Assembly: GCF_000336995.1 (NCBI RefSeq)
Contig: NZ_AOJI01000026.1
Span: forward strand, 1-64,000
Source of the DNA: Halorubrum aidingense JCM 13560
Lineage (GTDB): Archaea; Halobacteriota; Halobacteria; Halobacteriales; Haloferacaceae
Length of the DNA stretch: 64,000 nt
Direction: 5' to 3'
Shown here: piece by piece, positions 33,699 to 42,520 of the stretch
Layout of the letters: every line of letters begins with the position of its first letter
How positions within the stretch are numbered: position 1 is the first letter of the stretch
Made by a program: the position numbers and the translations under genes
Notes under the pieces: model-generated
Told to the model about the DNA's origin: nothing
Seen by the model: only the letters and a program-made list of their open reading frames with translations
Database searches by the model: none

Positions 33699-34477
33699 AA
33701 ATCGTCGAGCCCGGACTGCTCGGCGGCCGCCAACACGTCGTCGCAGGTCGACCACGAGCGGCGGGCGCAGTCGGGCACCTCGCCGTGGTCGGCGACGTAG
33801 TCGCGGAGGAACGCCCGCGTCGTCGCGTCTCCCGGATAGCCGCTGCCGACGGCCGCGTAGTCGGGGTACGTCGCGTCGATCGCGTCCATCCGCGCGTCCC
33901 GCGCCACCTTCGCGACGACGCTCGCGGCACCGACGAGCGGATCGTCCTCGTCGGCGCCGTGGGCGGCCTCGACGTCGACACCCGGAAGCGCGCGGCCGCC
34001 GGCAGGATCGAGACCGTCGTCGAGGCCCCGACGGTCGTCCGCCGGAGATGCGGGCCCGTCTTCGGGCCAGTCTGCGGGCGCGGTGATGTGCTCTCCCAAA
34101 CGACGAGCGAACCGCTCCTCGCTGGTGTCTCCCGCGTCGGCGACGACTCGGACCGGCTCGTCGCGGTCGGCGCCGACGAGGCCGCCGTCGATGCTGTCGG
34201 CGAGCGCGGCCCGCACCGCCCGGGCCTGCCCCGAGACGGTGAGCGTGTTCATGTCCGTGTCGGGCCGGTCGATCTCGCCGGTATCGACGAACGCGATGCC
34301 GACGGCGACAGCGTCGGCGTCGCGGATCGCGGCGTCGAGCGACTCGCGGCGCTCCGGAGTGAGTCGTTTCGAGTCGTCGATACCGGCGGGGAGACTCGAC
34401 GGGCTCGCGAGAACCGCCGCGGCGACCATCGGCCCGAGCACGGGCCCTTTTCCGGCTTCGTCGACGCCGAGGTACAC
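33695..34477 (-). CDS. rnhB: Ribonuclease HII
   Basis: RnhB (260 aa) degrades the RNA of RNA-DNA hybrids. It contains GVDEAGKGPVLGP (catalytic D6, E7), DDSKRLTPERR and VVADAGDTSEERFARRL. The C-terminal AASVVAKVARDARMD and GSGYPGD segments are typical of the archaeal enzyme. An acidic disordered insertion (about 130-180) accounts for the extra length over 210 aa. It converges with the GDT1-like gene. Confidence 0.96.
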   Translation of the reverse strand: MYLGVDEAGKGPVLGPMVAAAVLASPSSLPAGIDDSKRLTPERRESLDAAIRDADAVAVGIAFVDTGEIDRPDTDMNTLTVSGQARAVRAALADSIDGGLVGADRDEPVRVVADAGDTSEERFARRLGEHITAPADWPEDGPASPADDRRGLDDGLDPAGGRALPGVDVEAAHGADEDDPLVGAASVVAKVARDARMDAIDATYPDYAAVGSGYPGDATTRAFLRDYVADHGEVPDCARRSWSTCDDVLAAAEQSGLDDF

Positions 34478-34554
34478 GCGTCGGTGGTCGCGGTCGAGAA
34501 GTAAATACGTTCAGAAAGCGATCGCGGTCGGTCCGGCGAACGGGGCGGGGCCGC

Positions 34555-34926
34555 TCAGTCGAGGAGGACCGCGTTGACCTGCCCGGACTGGCCGGGGCGC
34601 GAGGTGACGCGGGCGCGACCGGCGGAGGTCTCGATGATGGCGCCCTTGGTGATGATGTTCCGGCGGGCGTAGTTGACGTTCGACGGGTTGTCGAGGACGT
34701 TCTCGATCTCGGCTTCGGAGACTTCGCCGTCCTGTGCGACCTGCGCGACGTTCGTCGAGAGCGCGCGGACCTTCGACTCGGTGCCGCGGGAGTCGATGTA
34801 CTGGACTCGGGTCTCGCCGACGGTCGTCTCGGCGGGCTCGCGTCCGAGCTGGTGGCGTTTCTTGTTCGAGGCGTGCTTGAGTCGGCCGCCGGTGCGCTTG
34901 CGGGTGGAGCGTCCCTGGTCTTTCAT
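34555..34926 (-). CDS. rps8e: 30S ribosomal protein S8e
   Basis: S8e (123 aa) is an archaeal/eukaryotic small-subunit protein. It begins MKDQGRSTRKRTGGRL and has KKRHQLGREPAETTVG. The closing GAIIETSAGRARVTSRPGQ (about 95-113) is diagnostic. The ATG at 34926 fits the family. An upstream in-frame ATG at 34977 would add an unrelated 17 residues. It is a single-gene unit between rnhB and the TrkA gene. Confidence 0.96.
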   Translation of the reverse strand: MKDQGRSTRKRTGGRLKHASNKKRHQLGREPAETTVGETRVQYIDSRGTESKVRALSTNVAQVAQDGEVSEAEIENVLDNPSNVNYARRNIITKGAIIETSAGRARVTSRPGQSGQVNAVLLD

Positions 34927-35059
34927 ACAGGTACGAACAGCCAGCGAATACTTGAAGCGTTCGACTCGTCGCGGCACCGAGAGACCCGAGAGCGGCGTTC
35001 GGGGGCGAACGAGCGGCGACGGTCCGCGGTGACGAACGCCCCGCTCCGTCGGCCTCCCA

Positions 35060-36694
35060 TCACGTGAAGGCCCCCTCGAACGCGTGGATGCCGTCGTCGG
35101 TGCCGACGATAACGAGTTCGTCGCCGTGAGCGATCCGGGTGTCCGGGCCGATATCGGAGACCGTCTCGTCTTCGCGGTCGATCGCGATGACGGTACAGCC
35201 GGTCCGTCCGCGGACGTTCGCCTCGGCTATCGTCCGTCCCGCGAGCCGGGGGACGCTGGTTCTGACGACCTCGATCTGCTGGTCGAGAGAGAGCACGTCG
35301 CGGTTCGCTAACACCGTCGAGGCGGCCATCCGCCCGGTGACCGTCGCCAACGAAAGGACGTAGTCCGCGCCCGCGCGGTGCATCTTCGGCACGCTCGTGC
35401 TCTCTTCTACCCGCGCGAGGATCTCCACCTGGGGCGCCAGGTCGCGGACCACCAGCGTGGCGAACTCCGTCGTGGTGTCGTCCGGCAGCGCGAGCACCAC
35501 CGTCCGCGCGTTCTCGATATCGGCGGCCTGCAGCGTCTCCGGCTTCGTCGCGTCGCCGACCACGTCGACGCCGTCCTTGTCGACGTGGTCGACGACGGTG
35601 ACCGGGAGGTCGGCGTCTTCGATCGTCTCGGCGACGGTACGTCCGACCTCGCCGTAGCCGACGACGATCGTCGATCCGGCCCCGAACCGCCGGGTCGCAG
35701 AGTTGGCGAGGTCGACGAGTCGCTCCAACTGGTCCGACCGCCCGGAGACGAGGAGCACCGTCCCGGCCGACAGCATCGCGTCCGGCGAGGGGGCGGCGTC
35801 GAACTCGCCGTTGAACCACGCGCCGATCACGTTGACTCCGGTCCGTTCACCGATCCCGCTGTCGGACAGCGTCGACCCGGCGAGCCGGCTCCCGTGGGGG
35901 ACGGAGACCTCGGCGAGCTGGAGGGAGTCGCCGATCTCGACCGCCTCGCCGAGGTCGGTCCTGAGGGCGGTCGTCACCTTCGCGGCGAGGCTCCCGCCGA
36001 GCAGCGATCGGGGCGAGAGGACTTCGTCGGCGCCGGCGAGGCGGTGGTACCGCTCGCGGTCGGCGTCCTCGACGACGCTGATGACTCTGACGTCCGGCGC
36101 GACCTCCTTGGCGGCGAGGACGATGCTCGCGTCGACCTGGTCCGACACGTCGGTCACCAGCGCGCGGGCGGCTGGAAGGCGAGCGGCCTCCAATCCCTCG
36201 GTCGACTCGGGATCGGCTCTGATAACGGCGTGATCGGTCTCGTAGAGCCTCACCGCCCGGTCCGCATTCGACTCGACGATCACGTACGGGATCGATTGAG
36301 AGTCGAACTCGTCGATGAGCGTGTCCGCCCGCGAAGTGTCGGAGCAGATGACGACGTGTCCCGAGAGGTCGTCTTCCGCTTTCGTCGGCGCCGTCGTCGA
36401 GAAGGCGGCCTCGAGAAGCGGCGTCACCACGACCGGGAGCGCACCGATCAGGAGCACCATGCCGACGAGGTCCATCACCGCGATGAACGCGTTCATCTCT
36501 TGGCTCTCCCACGGCGCGTCGCCGCCGAACCCCGTCGTCGAGAACATCTCGATCGAAAAGCGGAGGGCCTCGATCATCGTCCGCGTCTCGCCTTCGTAGA
36601 CCCGCATTCCCCAGCGGTAGAACACGGCGGTAAACACGAGAACGACGAACACGAAGGCGCCGTAGCCGACGACGCGGCGCTTCCACGAATCCAT
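35060..36694 (-). CDS. Potassium channel/TrkA protein with two RCK modules
   Basis: This 544-aa protein has two membrane helices around the pore sequence FSTTGFGGDAP (near residue 52), close to TxGFGD. The soluble part has a degenerate TrkA-N (about 107-230) with HVVICSDTSRADTLI, an RCK_C region (about 245-330), and a second TrkA-N (about 337-450) with GYGEVGRTVAE and a true Gly-x-Gly-x-x-Gly. A second TrkA-C (about 465-544) ends DELVIVGTDDGI. It should be a regulated K+ channel at the membrane. The divergent neighbour is the 36806 regulator. Confidence 0.88.
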   Translation of the reverse strand: MDSWKRRVVGYGAFVFVVLVFTAVFYRWGMRVYEGETRTMIEALRFSIEMFSTTGFGGDAPWESQEMNAFIAVMDLVGMVLLIGALPVVVTPLLEAAFSTTAPTKAEDDLSGHVVICSDTSRADTLIDEFDSQSIPYVIVESNADRAVRLYETDHAVIRADPESTEGLEAARLPAARALVTDVSDQVDASIVLAAKEVAPDVRVISVVEDADRERYHRLAGADEVLSPRSLLGGSLAAKVTTALRTDLGEAVEIGDSLQLAEVSVPHGSRLAGSTLSDSGIGERTGVNVIGAWFNGEFDAAPSPDAMLSAGTVLLVSGRSDQLERLVDLANSATRRFGAGSTIVVGYGEVGRTVAETIEDADLPVTVVDHVDKDGVDVVGDATKPETLQAADIENARTVVLALPDDTTTEFATLVVRDLAPQVEILARVEESTSVPKMHRAGADYVLSLATVTGRMAASTVLANRDVLSLDQQIEVVRTSVPRLAGRTIAEANVRGRTGCTVIAIDREDETVSDIGPDTRIAHGDELVIVGTDDGIHAFEGAFT

Positions 36695-36776
36695 TACGGC
36701 GGCGTAGCACGCCCATCCACAAAAGCGGGACGCGTCGGGCGCGAGGATCGCCGAGACCCGATCGGAAGTTCGATGC

Positions 36777-36782
36777 TTTAAG
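36777..36782 (+). promoter_or_regulatory. TATA box of the HTH regulator
   Basis: TTTAAG is 26 bases before ATG 36806, indicating a leaderless transcript. Confidence 0.55.
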
Positions 36783-36805
36783 TCCCGGCGGTCGAACGGT
36801 CACGT

Positions 36806-37192
36806 ATGGTGCGGGACCCGTCACGCGAGGAGGATCCGCCGTCGGTCGACGACGTGCTGGACGCGCTGGCCGACGACGCCGCACGGCGGATCATTGCCGC
36901 GCTCGCCGAGCCGAAGACCGCGAGCGATCTCTCCGAGGAGTGTGACATCCCTCTGTCGACGACGTACCGGAAGCTGGAGAAGCTCACCGACGCCTCGCTG
37001 CTGGAGGAGTCGACCGACATCCGGCGGGACGGACAGCACACGACCCGGTACTCGGTCTCCTTCGAGAGCGTGACCGTCTCCGTCGACGAGGCGGACGGCG
37101 ACCGCTCGTTCGACGTCGAGTTCACCCGCCCGGAGCGCACCCGGGACGAACGACTCGCGGACCTGTGGTCCGAGCTACGAGAGGAAACATGA
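36806..37192 (+). CDS. ArsR-like winged-helix regulator
   Basis: This 128-aa protein has a winged helix of about residues 15-70: VLDALADDAARRIIAAL, KTASDLSEECDIPLSTTYRKL, then a wing SLLEESTDIRRDGQHTTRY. The C-terminus is acidic (FDVEFTRPERTRDERLADL). The family is a haloarchaeal ArsR-type clade usually paired with a small membrane protein. The 4-base overlap (ATGA) with the following gene indicates coupled translation. The TATA box is 26 bases upstream. The ligand is unknown. Confidence 0.88.
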   Translation: MVRDPSREEDPPSVDDVLDALADDAARRIIAALAEPKTASDLSEECDIPLSTTYRKLEKLTDASLLEESTDIRRDGQHTTRYSVSFESVTVSVDEADGDRSFDVEFTRPERTRDERLADLWSELREET

Positions 37193-37467
37193 CTACCCAC
37201 ATCGATCTGCTCATCATCGTCGCGAAGACCGCCATCCTGCTGCTCGGTGGCAGTATCACCTACTACGCGCTCCGCGCGTACGGGCGAACGGGAGACCCCT
37301 CGCTCCGAGCCCTCTCGATCGGTTTCGGGATCGTCACCGTCGGCGCGCTGATCGGCGGCGTGTCCCACCAGATCATCGGCACGGATCTGGCCGTCGGGAT
37401 CGCGATCGACAGCCTGTTGACGGCGGTCGGCTTCGGCGTCATCGTCTACTCGCTGTACGTGGAGTGA
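37189..37467 (+). CDS. Small membrane partner of the HTH regulator
   Basis: This 92-aa protein has three hydrophobic segments (about 5-25, 38-60 and 66-88) and starts in a 4-base overlap with the regulator. The pattern MTTHIDLLIIVAKTAILLLGG is typical of a small haloarchaeal membrane family (possibly DUF7521) found next to ArsR-like genes. I infer a one-component sensor or anchor role with the upstream DNA-binding protein. The ATG at 37189 is supported by the overlap. Confidence 0.75.
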   Translation: MTTHIDLLIIVAKTAILLLGGSITYYALRAYGRTGDPSLRALSIGFGIVTVGALIGGVSHQIIGTDLAVGIAIDSLLTAVGFGVIVYSLYVE

Positions 37468-37567
37468 CCGCCCGGCGACTCGCGGCCGCGGTCGGTCCTG
37501 CGATATCGACGTCCGACGAACCCCCGTTTCGGTAGCCTTTTGCGCCGCTCGCCCGTCGAAACCGGTA

Positions 37568-38269
37568 ATGAGCGACGCACGCGAGGAGCTCTCCCGTCGG
37601 ATCGCCGGCGAGATCACGCTGAGCGACGACCCCGGAGCGACGCTCCGGAAGTGGCGGACCGACTTCGACGTCTCACAGACGGAGCTCGCCGACCAGCTCG
37701 GCGTCTCCTCCTCGGTGGTCTCCGACTACGAGAGCGGCCGGCGCGAGAGCCCGGGAATCGGCGTCGTCCGGCGGACCGTCGACGGTCTCCTCGACATCGA
37801 CGAGCAGCGGGGCGGCGGCCGCCTCCGGCAGTACGCGCGGGTGCTCTCCGCCGGCTTCGAGAGCGACATCGTCCACGACCTCCGGGAGTACGCGACGACG
37901 GTCCCGCTGGAGACGTTTTACGAGGCGATGGGCGCGACGGAGATCGTTCGCGGCGATCAGGACCACGTGAACGGCCACACCGTCATCAACTCCATCGAGG
38001 CGATCACCCGCCTGTCGAGCGAGGAGTTCTACCGACTGTACGGGCAGTCGACGAACCGCGCGCTCGTGTTCACGAAGGTGACCCGGGGGGAGTCGCCGCT
38101 GGTCGCGCTGCGGGTCGTGAGCCCGACGCCGAACGCGGTCGTGCTCCACGGGATCGAGGACGGCGACCTGTGGGACCACGCCGCCGACCTGGCCCGCGTC
38201 GACGGGTTCTCGCTGGCGACGTCGACCCGCGACCTCGACGACTGTCTGGCGGACCTCCAGTCGCTGTGA
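37568..38269 (+). CDS. XRE-type transcription regulator with C-terminal ligand domain
   Basis: This 233-aa regulator has an N-terminal helix-turn-helix at about 30-70 (LRKWRTDFDVSQTELADQLG, VVSDYESGRRESPG). A C-terminal domain of about 90-233 contains RALVFTKVTRGESPLVALRV and PTPNAVVLHG. The layout matches the archaeal COG1709-like predicted regulators. It is a single gene. The target promoters are not known. Confidence 0.85.
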   Translation: MSDAREELSRRIAGEITLSDDPGATLRKWRTDFDVSQTELADQLGVSSSVVSDYESGRRESPGIGVVRRTVDGLLDIDEQRGGGRLRQYARVLSAGFESDIVHDLREYATTVPLETFYEAMGATEIVRGDQDHVNGHTVINSIEAITRLSSEEFYRLYGQSTNRALVFTKVTRGESPLVALRVVSPTPNAVVLHGIEDGDLWDHAADLARVDGFSLATSTRDLDDCLADLQSL

Positions 38270-38360
38270 CCGGACCGCCGCGAGCCGACGACACCTGCCG
38301 TCGGCGTCGGCGACGCCCCGAACCGCACGCCTGAAACCTCCGGCGCTCGTTCGTGTCGGC

Positions 38361-38906
38361 ATGACCGACGACTACGACGAGCGGCTCCGCGCCAACCGTC
38401 GCGAGAAAGACGACTTCTTCGACGAGCACCCGCAGTCGCCGATCCCGCCCGAGCACCGCGACGACTTCGACGGGCTCGAATACTTCGCGCCCGACGCCGA
38501 CTACCGCGTCGAGGCGACCGTGACCGTCCACGACGAGCCGGAGCCGGTCGAGATGGAGACGACCGCGAGCAACCCGGTTCGGTACCTCCGGGTCGTCACC
38601 TTCACGTTCGAGATTCGCGGCGAGGAGCACACCCTCGCGGGCTACCGGCAGGAGGGCGACGACGGCGCCATCTTCGTTCCCTTCCGCGACAAGACGACCG
38701 GCCAGCAGACGTACCACCGCGGGCGATACATGGAGTTGGAACCCGACGGAGCGCTTGCCGACGGCGACACCGTCACCATCGATTTCAACCTCGCGTACAG
38801 CCCGTTTTGCGCGTACAGCGACGCGTTCTCCTGTCCGCTCCCCCCGGAGGAGAACTGGCTGGAGATCGTCGTTCCCGCCGGCGAAAAGGCGCCCGAGTTG
38901 GCGTAG
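38361..38906 (+). CDS. DUF1684 family protein
   Basis: This 181-aa soluble protein matches the DUF1684 family: LRANRREKDDFFDEHPQSPI at the N-terminus, VPFRDKTTGQQTYHRGRYME and DFNLAYSPFCAYSDAFSCP at the C-terminus. The last segment (AYNPPCAYS-type motif) is diagnostic. The function is unknown. It is followed directly by a 22-base tandem repeat. Confidence 0.88.
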   Translation: MTDDYDERLRANRREKDDFFDEHPQSPIPPEHRDDFDGLEYFAPDADYRVEATVTVHDEPEPVEMETTASNPVRYLRVVTFTFEIRGEEHTLAGYRQEGDDGAIFVPFRDKTTGQQTYHRGRYMELEPDGALADGDTVTIDFNLAYSPFCAYSDAFSCPLPPEENWLEIVVPAGEKAPELA

Positions 38907-38914
38907 TCGCGATC

Positions 38915-39000
38915 GTCACAGGGCCGCCTCAGGACCGTCACAGGGCCGCCTCAGGACCGTCACAGGGCCGCCTCAGGACCGTCACAGGGCCGCCTCAGGA
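38915..39000 (+). repeat. 22-base tandem repeat, 3.9 copies
   Basis: The unit gtcacagggccgcctcagga plus cc starts at 38915, 38937, 38959 and 38981. The fourth copy lacks the final two bases, and no mismatches are seen. The array lies between the stop of the DUF1684 gene (38906) and the stop of the convergent STAS-like gene (39006). There are no unique spacers, so it is not a CRISPR array. Confidence 0.95.
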
Positions 39001-39005
39001 AAGTC

Positions 39006-39407
39006 TCACGACGGCGACTCGATCGGCGGACACGGCTTCGATTGGCATTTCGCCCATCGCAGCGCGGCCGCGGCGTCGTTGAACGGCTCGGCCTCGACGC
39101 CATCGATGTCCATCGTGCGTTCGAGGTACCGGCGCTTCGGGCGCTCGGCGACGACGGCGAAACGCGTCACGCCGTGTTCGACGGCGATCTGCGCCGCGAG
39201 CTGCAGGGTCCGTCGGCCGGCGTCCGAGCAGGGTCGCGTGGTCCGGACGACGAGCACGAGGGCGTCGACCTGGCGTTCGCGCGCGAGCGTTCGCCACCGA
39301 TCGAGGAGCCCCTCCCCGTCCGCGGGCGAGAGCCCGGTCCCGTGCGGGAACTCGACGACGAGCACCCCGTCGTCGAGTCGCAGTGACCATCGCTCGCTCG
39401 ATTCCAT
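39006..39407 (-). CDS. STAS-like protein
   Basis: This 133-aa soluble protein starts MESSERWSLRLDDGVLVVEF and has the beta-alpha pattern of a STAS/anti-sigma-antagonist-like domain: RTLARERQVDALVLVV (a strand-turn where the regulated Ser lies in bona fide members), GRRTLQLAAQIAVEHGVTRF and AVVAERPKRRYLER. Haloarchaea lack sigma factors, so a signalling role is inferred only. The ATG at 39407 is fixed by a TATA box 28 bases upstream. Confidence 0.6.
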   Translation of the reverse strand: MESSERWSLRLDDGVLVVEFPHGTGLSPADGEGLLDRWRTLARERQVDALVLVVRTTRPCSDAGRRTLQLAAQIAVEHGVTRFAVVAERPKRRYLERTMDIDGVEAEPFNDAAAALRWAKCQSKPCPPIESPS

Positions 39408-39430
39408 GCCAACGTCTCTCACCTGTCGGA

Positions 39431-39440
39431 ATATAAACTC
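39431..39440 (-). promoter_or_regulatory. TATA box of the STAS-like gene
   Basis: Minus-strand GAGTTTATAT is centred 28 bases before ATG 39407 in an AT-rich spacer. It excludes a longer upstream start. Confidence 0.55.
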
Positions 39441-39677
39441 ACGCCCCAAATTATCACTATTGATTTTTGACGGCCACAGCTGGTACGCCACCAGATAGCG
39501 GAGCCGTCGCCGGAGGACGTCGCTCTCTCAGAAATAAACAACACGTCCGCCGGTGCGACGCGTCAGGATATCGGCAGGCGAGACATCTCATCACGTTTGA
39601 TACACCGGCCCACCGAGTCGGGTCTCGAACGCTCGGCCGTGAGTCGCAACCGCAGAACCGACCGCGGGGGTGGTCGC

Positions 39678-40463
39678 CTACTCGTCGCTCGCGTTCGCGT
39701 CCGGGGCCGCGCGGCGGTTCGTCGCCTCCCGCTCGACCGCCTCGACGACCGCCCGCGCGAGCGGCTCGAACGCGGCGTCGTCCGGGACGACGTCAACGTC
39801 GATCCCGTGTTCGGCGGCCGTCTCGGCCGTCGGGGCGCCGATCGCGCCGACGACGGCGTCCCGCAGCCCGTCGATCGCCGCCTCGCGGACTCCGCGCTCG
39901 TCGGCAGCGTCGAGGAAGTGGCTCACCGTGAGCGACGAGGTGAACGCGGCCGCGTCGAGCGCTCCCGCGGCGGCCAGCTCGGCGGATTCGCCGGCGCCCG
40001 TCGGGCGCGTGAGGCGGTACAGCACCGTCTCGTTCACCGTCGCACCGGCCTCGCGGAGTCCGTCGAGGAGCACGTCGCTGCCGTGGTCCGAGCGCGCCAC
40101 CTCGACGCGCTCGCCGGCGACGTGTCCGGACAGCGCCTCGACGAGGCCCGCCGAGGTGTACTCGTCGGGGACGATATCGACGGTCCAGCCCGCGTCGCGA
40201 GCCGCGCCGGCGGTCGCGGGGCCGATGGCGACGAGCGTCGCGTCTCCCGGCTCCCAGCCCGCCTCCGCCGCAAGTTCCACGCCGGTCTTGCTCGTGAGGA
40301 CGACGTACGGCGCGTCCGCCGGCACCGCGCCCGTCGGCTCGACCGCGAGCATCGGGTCCGCGACCGGGTCGGCGCCCAGCGACGTCAACAGCGACGCCGC
40401 GTCGTCGATCCGCTCGTCGTCCGGGCGGAAGACGGCGACGCGCGGGGTGTCGGCGTCGGTCAC
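39678..40463 (-). CDS. hemD: Uroporphyrinogen-III synthase
   Basis: HemD (261 aa) cyclises hydroxymethylbilane to uroporphyrinogen III. It has the characteristic two-domain swapped pattern. The N-terminus is RVAVFRPDDERIDDAASLL, the central GLVEALSGHVAGERVEV, and the later FTSSLTVSHFLDAADERG and GAIGAPTAETAAEHGI segments carry the conserved SxxTxxxF and GxxTAxAA signatures. GTG 40463 overlaps the cobA stop by 4 bases. It is the last gene of the hemC-cobA-hemD operon. Confidence 0.92.
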   Translation of the reverse strand: MTDADTPRVAVFRPDDERIDDAASLLTSLGADPVADPMLAVEPTGAVPADAPYVVLTSKTGVELAAEAGWEPGDATLVAIGPATAGAARDAGWTVDIVPDEYTSAGLVEALSGHVAGERVEVARSDHGSDVLLDGLREAGATVNETVLYRLTRPTGAGESAELAAAGALDAAAFTSSLTVSHFLDAADERGVREAAIDGLRDAVVGAIGAPTAETAAEHGIDVDVVPDDAAFEPLARAVVEAVEREATNRRAAPDANASDE

Positions 40464-41248
40464 GCGTCTCCACCTCGTTCGCCGTCGTTCCGGAGGAACT
40501 CGACGACGCGATCCCGCGTCGCGGCCACCTCGCCGATCACGGTGATCGCCGGCGGTTCGATGCCCGCTTCGTCGCGCACGTCGACGATGGTGTCGAGCGT
40601 GCCGGTCGCGACCCGCATGTCCGGCCACGTCGCGCGCTCGACGAGGGCGACGGGGGTGTCGCCGTCGAGGCCGGCGGCGCGGAGTTCGGCGGTGTACGCC
40701 GGCAGTTTGCCGACGCCCATCAGCACGACGATCGTTCCGCCGGTTGCGGCGAGCGCGTCCCAATCGACCGCCGACTCGTCTTTCGTCGGGTCCTCGTGGC
40801 CCGTGACGAACGAGACGGAGGAGGCGTGATCGCGGTGCGTCACGGGGATTCCGGCGACGGCCGGCCCCGCGATGGCCGAGGTGACGCCCGGGACGACCTC
40901 GAAGGGAATTCCCGCCTCGGCGAGGTGTTCGGCCTCCTCACCGCCCCGGCCGAACACGAACGGGTCGCCGCCCTTGAGCCGGACGACCGACTTCCCCTCG
41001 CGCGCGAGTTCGACCAGCCGCCGGTTCGTGTACTCCTGGGGCGTCCACTCGCCGCCGGCGCGCTTGCCCACGTCCTCCCGCTTTTCCTCGGGGATTCGAC
41101 CGAGTATCTCCGGGCCGGGAAGCTTGTCGTGGAGCACCACGTCGGCCGACTCGATCAGCCGCGCGGCCTTCACCGTCAGCAGGTCCGGATCGCCCGGCCC
41201 GGAGCCGACGAGGTAGACGGTACCGACCGCGTCGTCCCGTTCACTCAT
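40460..41248 (-). CDS. cobA: Uroporphyrinogen-III C-methyltransferase
   Basis: CobA/SirA-type methyltransferase (262 aa) makes precorrin-2 from uroporphyrinogen III. It shows VYLVGSGPGDPDLLTVKAARL, RLKGGDPFVFGRGGEEAEHL and VVPGVTSAIAGPAVAGIPVTHRD, the SUMT signatures. It lacks the CysG dehydrogenase domain. Precorrin-2 feeds siroheme, the archaeal heme route and cobalamin. The start overlaps hemC by 8 bases and the stop overlaps hemD by 4. Confidence 0.95.
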   Translation of the reverse strand: MSERDDAVGTVYLVGSGPGDPDLLTVKAARLIESADVVLHDKLPGPEILGRIPEEKREDVGKRAGGEWTPQEYTNRRLVELAREGKSVVRLKGGDPFVFGRGGEEAEHLAEAGIPFEVVPGVTSAIAGPAVAGIPVTHRDHASSVSFVTGHEDPTKDESAVDWDALAATGGTIVVLMGVGKLPAYTAELRAAGLDGDTPVALVERATWPDMRVATGTLDTIVDVRDEAGIEPPAITVIGEVAATRDRVVEFLRNDGERGGDA

Positions 41249-42392
41249 CGCCCTCCGCCTCTTCGCGCGTCGCCTCGCGCGCCGCCGCGATCAGGTCGGC
41301 CGCGCCGCGGTCCGCGAGGTCCGCCGCGAACGCCTCGGCGGCCTTCGCGTGCGAGCGGATCGGGAGGTCGCGGGTGGCCGCCACCTCCTCGGTGCCGTCC
41401 GTCGACAGCACGCGGACCCGCGTGTGGACGTGCTCGCCCCGCACGAGCGCGGAGACGCCGATCGGCGCGACGCAGCCGCCGTTAAGCTCGCCGAGGATCG
41501 TCCGCTCGACGGTGACGGCGACTCGCGTCCGGGGGTGGTCGACCGCCTCGCGGACCGCCTCGATCACGTCCGGGTCGGTCGCGGTCACGGCGATGGCGCC
41601 CTGCCCGGCCGCCGGGACGAACTCCTCGCGCGGGAGCCGCGTCGTCTCGATTTCGTAGTAGAGGTCCGAGCGCCGGAGGCCGGCCTCCGCGAGGACGATG
41701 GCGTCGTACTCCGTCTCCACCTTCCGCTCCATCGCGGAGCGCTCGAGGTCGGAGAGGGAGTCGAACCACTCCTCGACGGTCCGATCGAACTCCTCGTCGA
41801 CCTCCTCGGTCTCGTCGGTCTCGTCGGCTTCGACCCCCTCGCCGCCCGAGTCAGCCGTCTCGGCGCGCGCCTCGCCCGAGGCGATCAGCCGTCGCTCGTG
41901 TTCCGCCTGCAGGGCGGGCGCGAGCAGCTTCTCGATGCGGGTGTCGACGTTGCCGCGGAGCGGCTCGACGACGAGATCCGGACGCGCGGCCTTGATCTGG
42001 GCGGTGCGCCGGAGCGATCCGGTGCCGACGACGGAGCCGGCCGGCAAGTCTTCGATCCCGAGGCCGTCGGGCTGGACGAGCACGTCGCCGGAGGGCGCCC
42101 GCTCGGGGACGCCGGCGACGACCATGTCGTCCATCCCCTCGGTCGGCACGTCCTTCAGCGAGTGGACGGCGAGGTCGGCGTCGCCGGCGAGGACCTCCTC
42201 GTCGAGCGCGCGCACGAACGCGCCGGTCTTCCCGAGCCGGTGGATCAGCTCGTCGGGGATCTGGTCGCCGCGGGTCTCGACGCGCCGGAGTTCGACGTCG
42301 CGTCGTCGGCTCGACAGGGCGTCGCGGACGGTTCCGGCCTGCCGCACGGCCAGATCCGACCCGCGGGTGGCGAGCCTGAGCGTATCGGTCAT
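41241..42392 (-). CDS. hemC: Porphobilinogen deaminase (hydroxymethylbilane synthase)
   Basis: HemC (383 aa) joins four porphobilinogens. It has RLATRGSDLAVRQAG at the start, the catalytic Asp in HSLKDVPT (D81), VGTGSLRRTAQI and LNGGCVAPIGV, in which C307 carries the dipyrromethane cofactor. An acidic insertion (about residues 170-225, ETADSGGEGVEADETDE and onward) interrupts the region before AIVLAEAGLRR and makes it about 60 residues longer than bacterial HemC. The ATG at 42392 is preferred to an upstream in-frame ATG. It is the first gene of the operon. Confidence 0.95.
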   Translation of the reverse strand: MTDTLRLATRGSDLAVRQAGTVRDALSSRRRDVELRRVETRGDQIPDELIHRLGKTGAFVRALDEEVLAGDADLAVHSLKDVPTEGMDDMVVAGVPERAPSGDVLVQPDGLGIEDLPAGSVVGTGSLRRTAQIKAARPDLVVEPLRGNVDTRIEKLLAPALQAEHERRLIASGEARAETADSGGEGVEADETDETEEVDEEFDRTVEEWFDSLSDLERSAMERKVETEYDAIVLAEAGLRRSDLYYEIETTRLPREEFVPAAGQGAIAVTATDPDVIEAVREAVDHPRTRVAVTVERTILGELNGGCVAPIGVSALVRGEHVHTRVRVLSTDGTEEVAATRDLPIRSHAKAAEAFAADLADRGAADLIAAAREATREEAEGDE

Positions 42393-42520
42393 ACCCGAGG
42401 GGAGGGTCCCCGCGTTCAAAAGGGCATTAGTTCGAGCGTGACGTTGGTACGGGAGTGGAATGCGGGATCACGACGTGTGTGCGTACCGCGATCCGTACGC
42501 CGTCTGAGACGTCGGTGACA

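Noticed and set aside
38915..39000. CRISPR array
   Set aside because: Copies are directly tandem with no unique spacers and no cas genes nearby; it is a simple tandem repeat.
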